Shown piece by piece: positions 23,938-32,369 of a stretch of DNA of 54,694 nucleotides. The notes under the pieces were generated by a model. It was not told where the DNA came from and searched no databases. It saw nothing but the letters and a program-made list of their open reading frames with translations. This DNA comes from an uncultured Lachnospiraceae bacterium (GTDB lineage Bacteria > Bacillota > Clostridia > Lachnospirales > Lachnospiraceae), in NCBI GenBank assembly GCA_934385475.1, contig CAKRPS010000016.1, positions 1 through 54,694 of the forward strand, given 5' to 3'. Within the stretch, counting starts at the first letter, position 1. Each line of letters begins with the position of its first letter. The translations under genes and the position numbers were made by a program.

Positions 23938-25740
23938 TTATTTTCCCATAGCTGCATCTTCTGCTGCCGCACGAAGTTTTGCTTCGTTCTGCTGGAACTC
24001 AACGCACTGGTCATATCCATAGGACTCTGCCTCGGAGATCATGCTGTCAACGATGCTGTTGAACTCGTCGTCGGATGCTGCGTAGATTGCCTTCCAGGAG
24101 TTTGTCTTGATGCACTCAGCAACCTGGTTCCAAACTGCTGTAAGCTCGTCAGACTTCGGGCTCTCAGCGTACATTGTACCAGGAGAGAAACGATAATCTA
24201 CCTTGTCAAAGCACTGATCAATATAAGCGTTTCCTGTGTGATCTCTCCAGTCTGCCTCGATGTCAGAACCAGCCTCAGTTGCGAAGCTCTCCCACATCTT
24301 GTAGTTGTAGGTCTCACCGTTGGAATCCGGGTTCGGAGAATCAATTCCCCATGTGGTGTTGTTCATCTTAAAGTTACCATCTTCAAAGGTTCCTGAATAA
24401 CCGTCTGTCATCTCTGTCTTACCATCGAGCTTAGCGGTACGTCCAAGATCTGTGAAGCAGGTCTTGCCGTTCTCATCATAGTACCAGCATACATCCTTCG
24501 GGCCATACTCGGAGATCATACGTCCTTCCGGGGTAGAAAGCCAGTTGATGATTGCCATACATAATTCCGGATACTCGGTCTTAGCGCCGATTGTCCAAGG
24601 TCTGTTACCACCGTAGATGTTCTGGCCATATGCGATCGGTGTAGCCTCTGTAGGAATACAAGGATACATTGCCTTGCCGTCTGCCGCATGTGCCTCAGAA
24701 TTGTAGAATGCAGAGCCTAAGAAGTTGAAAATGTTCAGGAAAGCTGTACCATTCTGATAATCTTCAACCAGTCCGTCATATCCCTGTGTCTGGGAGTCAG
24801 GATCAAGCAGTCCCTTCTGGTATAAGGTGTTGTAGAACTTCAGGCAGGTGAGGTAAGGGCCGTCCTTCTGTAAGCAGTCATAGTAAACCTGATCTACCGG
24901 GTCATACAGACCGAAACCAAACTCATCATAGCCATAGTAAGCGGTTGCAAGGGACTTTACATACATAACCATGTTTCCATCCCAGTCATTGAATAAGGAT
25001 ACGCCGTAGGTAGGCTTTCCGTTGTCATCTGTCGGGCAGAGCTCCTGCATCTGTCCAAGAACATCTACCATATCGTCCAGATTCTTGATCTCCGGATATC
25101 CTAACTCTTTGTAAAGATCCCAACGAAGATCCCATGTATACATACCCTGCTGACGTGCTGACGCATCATAAGCAACGTCGAAACCGAAGCCGTAAAGCGT
25201 ACCGCCGGAGATGGTCTGGTTCTTCTCCAGAGCAGCCGGCATATGCTCTTTGATATACGGGCCATAATCTGCTAACAGATCATCTTCGTTCCAGTCATAC
25301 AGCAGTCCCTTGGAAATTGCCTGCTGATACTCATCACCATCACTCCCCCAGATTACGATGTCTCCCAGGTTTCCGGATTCCATACGTGTCTCATACACGC
25401 CGTCCGGATCCGGGATGATGTTCAGCTTAACGTTGAACTTCTCTAACATAACCTGACCAAACCAGCCGATCTGCTCACCGGAATAGTTGGCAAGCTGATC
25501 GAATACATCTAGTGTCACTGTCTCTTCCGGGATCACGTCGGACAGATCAACTGCCTCTGTGCTATCCTCTGTGTCAGCGTCCGCCGTATCCTCTGCGTCG
25601 GCGTCCTCTGTGTCGTCTTCTGCTGTGTCCTCTGCAGCTGTGTCAGTGGTTGCTGCTGTGTTGCTGGAACCACCGCAGGCTGTCAGTGATGCAACCATGG
25701 TAGTTGCCATCAGTAACGCAACGATTCTTTTTGCTTTCAT
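23938..25740 (-). CDS. Sugar ABC transporter substrate-binding lipoprotein (LplA-type) 2
   Basis: A 600-residue precursor with a lipobox (MVASLTACGG, Cys at about 22). A very acidic Thr/Ala/Asp/Glu linker (residues ~30-62) should hold the domain off the membrane. The binding domain shares VTLDVFDQLANYSG, GWFGQVMLEKF, SGNLGDIVIWGS and LFNDWDGNMV with the protein at 15325. The longer open frame to 25785 is rejected because AGGAGG precedes the ATG at 25740. It follows the two permease genes by 137 bp, in which no clear gene or terminator was found. Confidence 0.93.
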   Translation of the reverse strand: MKAKRIVALLMATTMVASLTACGGSSNTAATTDTAAEDTAEDDTEDADAEDTADADTEDSTEAVDLSDVIPEETVTLDVFDQLANYSGEQIGWFGQVMLEKFNVKLNIIPDPDGVYETRMESGNLGDIVIWGSDGDEYQQAISKGLLYDWNEDDLLADYGPYIKEHMPAALEKNQTISGGTLYGFGFDVAYDASARQQGMYTWDLRWDLYKELGYPEIKNLDDMVDVLGQMQELCPTDDNGKPTYGVSLFNDWDGNMVMYVKSLATAYYGYDEFGFGLYDPVDQVYYDCLQKDGPYLTCLKFYNTLYQKGLLDPDSQTQGYDGLVEDYQNGTAFLNIFNFLGSAFYNSEAHAADGKAMYPCIPTEATPIAYGQNIYGGNRPWTIGAKTEYPELCMAIINWLSTPEGRMISEYGPKDVCWYYDENGKTCFTDLGRTAKLDGKTEMTDGYSGTFEDGNFKMNNTTWGIDSPNPDSNGETYNYKMWESFATEAGSDIEADWRDHTGNAYIDQCFDKVDYRFSPGTMYAESPKSDELTAVWNQVAECIKTNSWKAIYAASDDEFNSIVDSMISEAESYGYDQCVEFQQNEAKLRAAAEDAAMGK

Positions 25741-25877
25741 ACTTTTTCTTCCTCCTATTATTTTGCGCAGACGTCCCGGAACCAACCTTCCAAAATGCTC
25801 CGGACCGCTGCAGGTTGTGTTATCATAACCGCCCCAGGCGGATAAACACCTCTGTCTGTTGTCTTTTCCTGCTCTGC

Positions 25878-26843
25878 CTAGCCTTTTACCGCACCAAGCA
25901 TGATACCTTCCTCAAAATATCTCTGCATGAACGGATATACCAGCAGGATCGGGATAACCGTTACCATGGAAATCGTGTACTTGATAACCTTTCCACTCAT
26001 CGCCGACTTGATGGCAGCATCGCTGACCACACCGCCGGACTTCATCAATGCGCCAAGGTTCGACGCCTGATTCAGATAGATATACAGTCTGTGCTGCAAG
26101 GTATACAGTGTCGGCGCCGACTGCATCAGCATCAGGGAATCCGTAAAGGAGTTCCAGTTGCCTACTGCACCAAAGATTGCGATCGTTGCAAGGATCGGCT
26201 TACTCAGCGGCCAGATGATCTTGCGGAACACGGTCATGTAAGACGCGCCGTCCATCTCTGCACTTTCTTCCAGCTCTGCCGGAATGGATTCAATGTAGGT
26301 CTTTACCAGAATGATGTTGTAAGGCGCTACGATACCGGGAATGATGTATGCCAGGAAATTGTTGGTCAGACCAAGCATCTGCATATTCATGAACCACGGG
26401 ATCGTACCTGCGTTGAAGTACATGGTGATGACCAAAAACCGATACCAGAATTTCCTTCCCCACAGCTCCTTCTTTGTCACCAGATAGCCCACCAGACCGG
26501 AAGCCATAACCATGAGCGCCGTTCCGATCACGGTTCTTGCGATCGTGACGATCAGGGCGTTTCCCAGGTCGCTTACACTCAGCAGCGTCTTGTAGTTGTT
26601 CAGGTTAATGCCTCTGGGAATGAAGTTGATCACACCCTTTACCACCAGTTCATTGTCACTGATCGTGTTGATAAAAAGGTAGTAAAACGGGAAGATACAT
26701 GCCAGCGTAAATATCGTAAATATGGTGTAGTTGATCATATTGAAAACAATGTCGCCGGGTGTGCTTTTGTATTTCTTCTTATGCTTTTTTGCGTACAGCT
26801 TTTCTGCCTTCGCATCTCTTTTTTCCTGTTTTGTCTTAGCCAT
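25878..26843 (-). CDS. ABC sugar transporter permease, LplC/CarB type
   Basis: A 321-residue inner-membrane permease with six predicted helices. The cytoplasmic EAA loop is EESAEMDGASYMTVFRKIIW followed by PLSKPILATIA (about residues 215-245). It starts with a basic tail and the helix YTIFTIFTLACIFPFYYLFI. The C-terminus FMQRYFEEGIMLGAVKG is the usual ending of LplC/YtcP-type permeases. GGAGGT precedes the ATG at 26843, ruling out the longer frame. It lies 13 bp after the partner permease. No ATPase gene is in the window; such transporters normally share an MsmX-type ATPase encoded elsewhere. Confidence 0.95.
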   Translation of the reverse strand: MAKTKQEKRDAKAEKLYAKKHKKKYKSTPGDIVFNMINYTIFTIFTLACIFPFYYLFINTISDNELVVKGVINFIPRGINLNNYKTLLSVSDLGNALIVTIARTVIGTALMVMASGLVGYLVTKKELWGRKFWYRFLVITMYFNAGTIPWFMNMQMLGLTNNFLAYIIPGIVAPYNIILVKTYIESIPAELEESAEMDGASYMTVFRKIIWPLSKPILATIAIFGAVGNWNSFTDSLMLMQSAPTLYTLQHRLYIYLNQASNLGALMKSGGVVSDAAIKSAMSGKVIKYTISMVTVIPILLVYPFMQRYFEEGIMLGAVKG

Positions 26844-26856
26844 GATCTGCACCTCC

Positions 26857-28308
26857 CTACACAATACTCTCGCCACGGATCAGCTTCGAAACGCTGTTTG
26901 CCGCGAAGAGGAGAACTACACTGATAATGGATTTCAGCATACCGATCACCGTCGAGAGCGGGATCATGCCTTTACCGATACCAAGTTTGTATACATACAG
27001 ATCCAATACCATAATGGATGAGGTGTTGGTCGAGTTTTCAAAGACAAGGTACTGATCCATACCGTTGCTGAGGATGTTTGCGATCGACATCAGCAAAAGT
27101 ACGCAGAAAGTGGGGATCAGTCCCGGCACGGTAATGTGCCACATCTTCTGGAATCTTCCGGCTCCGTCCACCGTTGCCGCTTCGTAGAGCTGCCTGTCGA
27201 TACCGGAGATCGCTGCTATGTAGATGATGGCGCTCCAGCCAATTCCTTTCCACAGTCCCCATGCCAGCATCTTGAGCCAGGTGTGGCTGTCTCCCATCAG
27301 CAGGTTCACGCCCTGATCCCAGACGCCCATGTTCATCATCAGACTGCTGATGAATCCGTCGGTGGAGAAGATACAGAAAGCGATCGCGTATACTAAAACC
27401 CAGCTGATGAAGTTCGGAACCGTTGTGAAGGTCTGCACAAAACGCCGGAACTTCATATTTTTCATTTCACACAGGAAGATTGCAAATGCCATCGGAAGCC
27501 AGCTTGTCGCAATTCCAAGACCGCTCATCGCCAGTGTGTTTTTCATAACCCGTACAATATCGTTGACCGTCGCCTCGTTCTTCACAAGCTCCTTAAACCA
27601 CTTGAGACCCGCGAAGTTTTCCATGCTCAGCGTATCGCCGACCTTATAATCGAAGAAAGCATATCTCCATCCGAAAAGCGGCAGATAGCAGAATACAAAG
27701 GCAAGTACGACGAACGGCATCAGGAGAAGGAACAGCTTGTATTTGGATTCCATCTCAAATTTCTCTTCTTTTGTCGTCCTGGGTATCAGGATCAGTTCTA
27801 TCGCAGAAAGAACAAATATGACAGCCGCAAGTGCGATCACCATCCACATACCTTCCGGGAAGATCGGCTCGACCTTCTTCGGCTTTGGCGTCTGGGCGAT
27901 CTGCTGATACGCCATATTGACGCCGATCATGGATACAAGCATCACTGCGCTTCCTGCAAGCGATAAGATATTTCCAAGTCTCTTGAACTTGCGGTTTCCC
28001 ACGGACATACAGCCTCCGGCTGCGGATACCACGATACCGATACACGCCACTATGGATGATCCATACAGCAGGTACATGGTCGAATGTTCCACCCATTCTT
28101 TCTTAAACGCACGGCCGAAATCGGCTGTGAGCTTCGAGTATGAAATACCGGATGTGAACAGAGACAGGTTTTTGTTGATGAGTCCGCTGATCCTCGTCGG
28201 ATTCAGTGCAGGAATGAACAGGAATACAAATGACAGCAATATGGCAATTCTAAGCACATAATAGAGTTTGTCAGATGTCTGTTCTTTTGCCGTTTTACTC
28301 TGATTCAT
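26857..28308 (-). CDS. ABC sugar transporter permease, LplB type, with N-terminal membrane extension
   Basis: A 483-residue protein. The C-terminal ~300 residues are a normal LplB-type permease, starting KYKLFLLLMPFVVLAFVFCY and FGWRYAFFDY, with the EAA loop DRQLYEAATVDGAGRFQKMW. The first ~180 residues are extra and contain four more hydrophobic helices (about 14-36, 77-99, 110-137, 153-176) separated by loops such as SVGNRKFKRLG. LplB permeases are usually ~300-320 residues, so this is an unusual fusion or extension. It lies between YesM and LplC genes. The sequence shows no frameshift: one continuous frame with a GGGAGA site 6 nt before the ATG. Confidence 0.92.
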   Translation of the reverse strand: MNQSKTAKEQTSDKLYYVLRIAILLSFVFLFIPALNPTRISGLINKNLSLFTSGISYSKLTADFGRAFKKEWVEHSTMYLLYGSSIVACIGIVVSAAGGCMSVGNRKFKRLGNILSLAGSAVMLVSMIGVNMAYQQIAQTPKPKKVEPIFPEGMWMVIALAAVIFVLSAIELILIPRTTKEEKFEMESKYKLFLLLMPFVVLAFVFCYLPLFGWRYAFFDYKVGDTLSMENFAGLKWFKELVKNEATVNDIVRVMKNTLAMSGLGIATSWLPMAFAIFLCEMKNMKFRRFVQTFTTVPNFISWVLVYAIAFCIFSTDGFISSLMMNMGVWDQGVNLLMGDSHTWLKMLAWGLWKGIGWSAIIYIAAISGIDRQLYEAATVDGAGRFQKMWHITVPGLIPTFCVLLLMSIANILSNGMDQYLVFENSTNTSSIMVLDLYVYKLGIGKGMIPLSTVIGMLKSIISVVLLFAANSVSKLIRGESIV

Positions 28309-28327
28309 AATGCTCTCCCTCTTTCTT

Positions 28328-28370
28328 CAAAAAATGCACCATCAGCTGTTATCTCACTGATGATGCATTT
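28328..28370 (-). terminator. Terminator between the sensor kinase and permease genes
   Basis: On the minus strand, AAATGCATCATCAG and CTGATGGTGCATTT (one mismatch, 11-nt loop) are followed by T residues. A perfect -10 TATAAT (28371-28376) abuts its upstream side, so it could also be the 5' hairpin of a transcript starting here. Confidence 0.75.
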
Positions 28371-28408
28371 ATTATAGAAAAATGATAAAAATAAAAATAC
28401 CATAAAAA

Positions 28409-30283
28409 TTAAATTAAAATACTGTCTTTTTTCATGGTTTCTACCGGAAACTGTAAACACACTGTTGTTCCCTTTGCCAGTTCCGAATAAATCTTAATGC
28501 CAAAATCCTCACCATAATGCAGCTTGATCCGCTGGTTGATATTGTACAGGCCGATACTTTTGGAGCGGGTCATATCCTTCACCTCAATATCTTCACGTAG
28601 AATCTGAAGGGTCTGTTCATCCATACCGTCACCATTATCCTCCACCTCTATCATAAGCAGTTCTCCCATCTGCTCCGTCTTGCGGCAAATACTTATCTTT
28701 ATATGTCCTTCCCGCTCATCGTCCTCCAGTCCATGGATGATCGCATTTTCCACAACCGGCTGCAACAGCAGTGGCAGAATCTTATATTCTTCCAGATTCA
28801 CATCCTCTGCCACACAGATTTCGTAATTGATCCGGTTCTCAAAACGGAGTTTCTGGATCTGCATATAATTCTCCACATGTGCAATCTCTTCCCGCAGAGT
28901 TGTCACCGTAGTACCTGTATTTTCCAGCACATACCGCATGGATTTTCCAAGCAGCTTGATCGCCGTCGCCACCTCACGGTCTCCGGCTGTAAATGCCTTC
29001 ATACGGATTGTCTCCAGTGTATTATACAGAAAATGTGGATTGATCTGACTTGAAAGCATCTTAAACTCCATGCTCTGCTGCTGGATCATCAGCTCCTGTT
29101 CATTGATCTGGGTACTGTAGATCTTCGCTTCCTGTTCCTTGATATTCTGTACCATGACCTGCAGATCACCGAACGCCTCCGTCAACTCATCATTTCCCTG
29201 AAAAGTCGGTATGAGCTCGTAGTCCTGATTACTGGCCTTGTGCATTTCCTGACGCAGCACATTCACTCTGCCCGTGAAGTAATTGGTAAAGAAATAAATG
29301 ATCAGTCCCGGAATCAGCATGGCGAGCGCGAGGATCACCACACAAAAGCCCTGAATATAGCGTATGCTTTTGTAGCCTTCCGCATTGATCGTCGAGATAT
29401 ACAGCCTTGACTCCGCCTGATACGGATGCAGAGTGGAAATGCTGACAAAGCATTGCTTCCCGTTCATCTCCTCCCGGCCAAGATACTGATAATAGGGCTC
29501 CTCATAGTCAACTGTAAGCGGTAGTTTTTCTCCGTACATCTTTCTGTCCGAACAGTAGAAAATACAGCCATCCTCCGCAGATACCAGATTCTCATACTGG
29601 CTGGTGTCAATTCTGGTGCGCAGGTAATCATCACTGACCTTGATCACCATAACTGCCCGATATCTGGTATTTATCAGAGGAATTTTGCGCACAAGACACA
29701 GATTCCAGTAAATATTTCCGTAGGCATCTTCCCTCTGCATCTCCGTCCAGAATACCGCGGACTGGCTTTCCGCTTTCTGATACCAGTCCTGTTTGCGGAT
29801 CTCCGGCGTAATCCGGTGCAGCTGCTTGTAATCCTCTACATAAGGATTGTCCGTGTAAATCTGAATTTCCTTGATCTCCGTATAATTGTTCTCGTAGCTG
29901 TCCAGCACATTGACCGAGTCGATCGCCTCATAGTACCACTCCCGCTCTCCGTATCGTCCGGTCAGTACTCCCTGCACGTCATCGTGGAAGGTGATTTCCT
30001 CCGAGATATTATAAATCTGTGCCGTGATCTCATACAGGATGTTACGGACCCGCAGGTTGTCAGACTCCAGAAGATCACTGTGATAGTTCACCAGAATCTT
30101 GTAGGTATTTCCGACGAGAAAAGACCCGATCAGCAGGATAGGCACCACGACCGCCACAAAGTAAATCACATACAGCTGCTGCCGGATGCTTGCCCTGCTC
30201 AGAAAGCGGTTCCACCTGCCCCATGGTTCTCTTTTGCTTTTCTCTTTATGAACTTTTTTCTCCAATTTGTTGGGATCATTCAT
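28409..30283 (-). CDS. YesM-type sensor histidine kinase
   Basis: A 624-residue membrane kinase. The first transmembrane helix (~33-57: LYVIYFVAVVVPILLIGSFL) is followed by an extracellular sensor domain (~58-300), a second helix (~310-335: FCVVILALAMLIPGLIIYFF) and a HAMP-like linker. Then comes the His_kinase domain with phospho-acceptor H417 in SSQINPHFLYNTLETI, and the HATPase domain with PVVENAIIHG and EVEDNGDGM. Kinases of this class sense sugars, often through the binding protein. Its cognate regulator is most likely the YesN-type protein at 20693. It overlaps the upstream GH31 gene by 8 nt, which ties sensing to catabolism. Confidence 0.95.
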   Translation of the reverse strand: MNDPNKLEKKVHKEKSKREPWGRWNRFLSRASIRQQLYVIYFVAVVVPILLIGSFLVGNTYKILVNYHSDLLESDNLRVRNILYEITAQIYNISEEITFHDDVQGVLTGRYGEREWYYEAIDSVNVLDSYENNYTEIKEIQIYTDNPYVEDYKQLHRITPEIRKQDWYQKAESQSAVFWTEMQREDAYGNIYWNLCLVRKIPLINTRYRAVMVIKVSDDYLRTRIDTSQYENLVSAEDGCIFYCSDRKMYGEKLPLTVDYEEPYYQYLGREEMNGKQCFVSISTLHPYQAESRLYISTINAEGYKSIRYIQGFCVVILALAMLIPGLIIYFFTNYFTGRVNVLRQEMHKASNQDYELIPTFQGNDELTEAFGDLQVMVQNIKEQEAKIYSTQINEQELMIQQQSMEFKMLSSQINPHFLYNTLETIRMKAFTAGDREVATAIKLLGKSMRYVLENTGTTVTTLREEIAHVENYMQIQKLRFENRINYEICVAEDVNLEEYKILPLLLQPVVENAIIHGLEDDEREGHIKISICRKTEQMGELLMIEVEDNGDGMDEQTLQILREDIEVKDMTRSKSIGLYNINQRIKLHYGEDFGIKIYSELAKGTTVCLQFPVETMKKDSILI

Positions 30284-32345
30284 AGATATTGTACTGTTTT
30301 CCCTCTCTGACCATAACCGGGATGATATCTAACGGTGCCGGAACTGTAATCCGCTGACCACCCTCATATAGTTTCTTGGTATACGCATCCGTCCATCTGC
30401 ATCCTGCCGGCAGATAAAGACTGCGCTCCCTTTCTCCCTCTTCCATCACGGGAGATACCAGCAGATCTGGTCCGAACATATAGCTGTCCGAGATGTTCCA
30501 TGCCAGCCTATCCTCCGGAAAATCATAGAACAGCGGGCGCATAATCGGCGCACCCTTCTCGCTGGCTTCTCTCATGCACTCTCTGATATAGGGGCGAAGC
30601 TTTTCTCTGATAAATAAGTACTTGGTAAGGATTTCATAATTCTCCTCTCCAAAGCTCCACACCTCATTGTCCTGCCCGCTGGTAAGCTGACGCACGCCAT
30701 TGATAAACTCCTGCTCTCTCTCATACCACGGTGATCTCTCCCCGTGCATACGGAATACCGGACAGAAAGCTCCCCATGCGAACCACCGCACGAGCAGTTC
30801 CTGAAAATGCTCATCCTGAATATTTCCGCCGAGGAATCCGCCAATATCAGAAGTCCACCACGGAATACCGGCAATTCCCATATTCAATCCGGCCTGAAGC
30901 TGCTCTCTCATGGCGCGGAAAGAGGAATAGATATCTCCGGACCAGGTAAGCACACCGTACTTCTGACTGCCGGCCCACGCACAGCGCACAAGGCTCATCA
31001 CATCTTCCTCTCCGGCTTCACGCAGTCCTTCATAAAATCCCTTCGCATATCCGACCGGATAAACATTGCTGCACTGCAGTGCCGGTCCTGCGTAGTAACG
31101 ATAGTTGTCAAAGTCATACGGTCCGTACTCCGGTTCTGCCTCATCCAGCCAGAAGCAGCGGATTCCTTTCCGGTAATAGTTCTCCTTGCATTTCTCCCAG
31201 ACAAATTTCTGTGCCCCGGGATTGGTCGCATCATAGAAAATGGTATTTCCCATCCAGGTCATGTGATCCGGGTTTCCACGGTCGGCATTGACCAGATAAC
31301 CGTTCTCTGCCATCTCTCCGAAATTCTCACTCTGCTCATCGATCGTCGGCCACACGGAAACTACCGTCTCTATTCCAAGCTCCTTCAGCTCCCTGACCAT
31401 TGCCTCCGGGTCAGGCCAGTCTCTCGGCTCAAATTTAAAGTCTCCCTGTCTGGTCCAATGGAAAAAGTCCACCACGATAGCGTCCATCGGAAGCCCTCTT
31501 CTCTTGTGCTCTCTGGCAACATTCAGAAGCTCCTCCTGCGTCCGGTAACGAAGCTTACACTGCCAGTATCCCATTCCGTATTCCGGCATCATAGGGGTAC
31601 GGCCCGTGACAGCACTGTACTGTTCCTCCAGCTCGGCCGGCGTATCGCCTGCGGTGATAAAATAATCCAGTTTCTTGGTGCTCTGTGCATGCCATTCCGT
31701 CTTGTTCGTTCCAAATACCACGGTTCCGATCGCCGGATTGTTCCACAGAAAACCATAGCCGCGGTTAGAGATCATAAACGGAACACTCGCCTGTGAATTT
31801 CGGTGTGCCAGCTCCAGAATGGCTCCCTTCTTATTCAGGTTCTTCTCCTGATATTGTCCCATTCCGAAGATTTTCTCATTGTCATAGGCTTCAAACCGCG
31901 CCGTCAGTTCATAATCTGTCGTCCCCGGAATCGGCTTCAGTTCCCTTGCATCAATGCGGAGCGGAACACAATAACGGTTGATGCGGTTCCGGTTTCTCCA
32001 GTACTCCTGTGTAAGCAGTTCTCCCTTCTGGTTATAAAAGCTGATCCAGCCCTCCTGGGTTACCTTTGCAGTAATCTTTCCATTTACCAGTGTAGCACAG
32101 ATTCCGGTCTGATGATATTTCTCCCATTCAGGGCCTGCATACCAGGGGTCCGTGACATCCTTTTCCTCAAAGGTGATCTGGCTGGCTGTCTCCTGTGGTG
32201 TCTCCGTCAGAGCCCAGTTATTTTCATCCATTTTCACGTCCTTTGTCATGCGGACCCTCAGGGAATTGACTCCCCACGGCTCAATGACAACCTTTGCTGT
32301 TCCGTCCTTGATCCATAATCTCTTTCCGTCCTGCTCTAAATGCAT
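30276..32345 (-). CDS. GH31 alpha-xylosidase-type glycosidase
   Basis: A 689-residue GH31 enzyme without signal peptide. The nucleophile is D401 in RCFWLDEAEPEYG and the acid/base D471 in GVLTWSGDIYSSF. The WLDEAEPE form of the nucleophile motif is characteristic of alpha-xylosidases acting on xyloglucan oligosaccharides rather than of starch alpha-glucosidases. The N-terminal galactose-mutarotase-like domain (1-~220) with NEKIFGMGQYQEKNLNKKG, barrel and distal beta domain are intact. It lies 24 bp after GH74 and overlaps the kinase gene by 8 nt. The second GH31 at 36313 is a different subtype, so the two may remove xylose from different positions. Confidence 0.92.
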   Translation of the reverse strand: MHLEQDGKRLWIKDGTAKVVIEPWGVNSLRVRMTKDVKMDENNWALTETPQETASQITFEEKDVTDPWYAGPEWEKYHQTGICATLVNGKITAKVTQEGWISFYNQKGELLTQEYWRNRNRINRYCVPLRIDARELKPIPGTTDYELTARFEAYDNEKIFGMGQYQEKNLNKKGAILELAHRNSQASVPFMISNRGYGFLWNNPAIGTVVFGTNKTEWHAQSTKKLDYFITAGDTPAELEEQYSAVTGRTPMMPEYGMGYWQCKLRYRTQEELLNVAREHKRRGLPMDAIVVDFFHWTRQGDFKFEPRDWPDPEAMVRELKELGIETVVSVWPTIDEQSENFGEMAENGYLVNADRGNPDHMTWMGNTIFYDATNPGAQKFVWEKCKENYYRKGIRCFWLDEAEPEYGPYDFDNYRYYAGPALQCSNVYPVGYAKGFYEGLREAGEEDVMSLVRCAWAGSQKYGVLTWSGDIYSSFRAMREQLQAGLNMGIAGIPWWTSDIGGFLGGNIQDEHFQELLVRWFAWGAFCPVFRMHGERSPWYEREQEFINGVRQLTSGQDNEVWSFGEENYEILTKYLFIREKLRPYIRECMREASEKGAPIMRPLFYDFPEDRLAWNISDSYMFGPDLLVSPVMEEGERERSLYLPAGCRWTDAYTKKLYEGGQRITVPAPLDIIPVMVREGKQYNIYE

Positions 32346-32369
32346 ACTGTCCCATCCTTTCTTTGTCTG

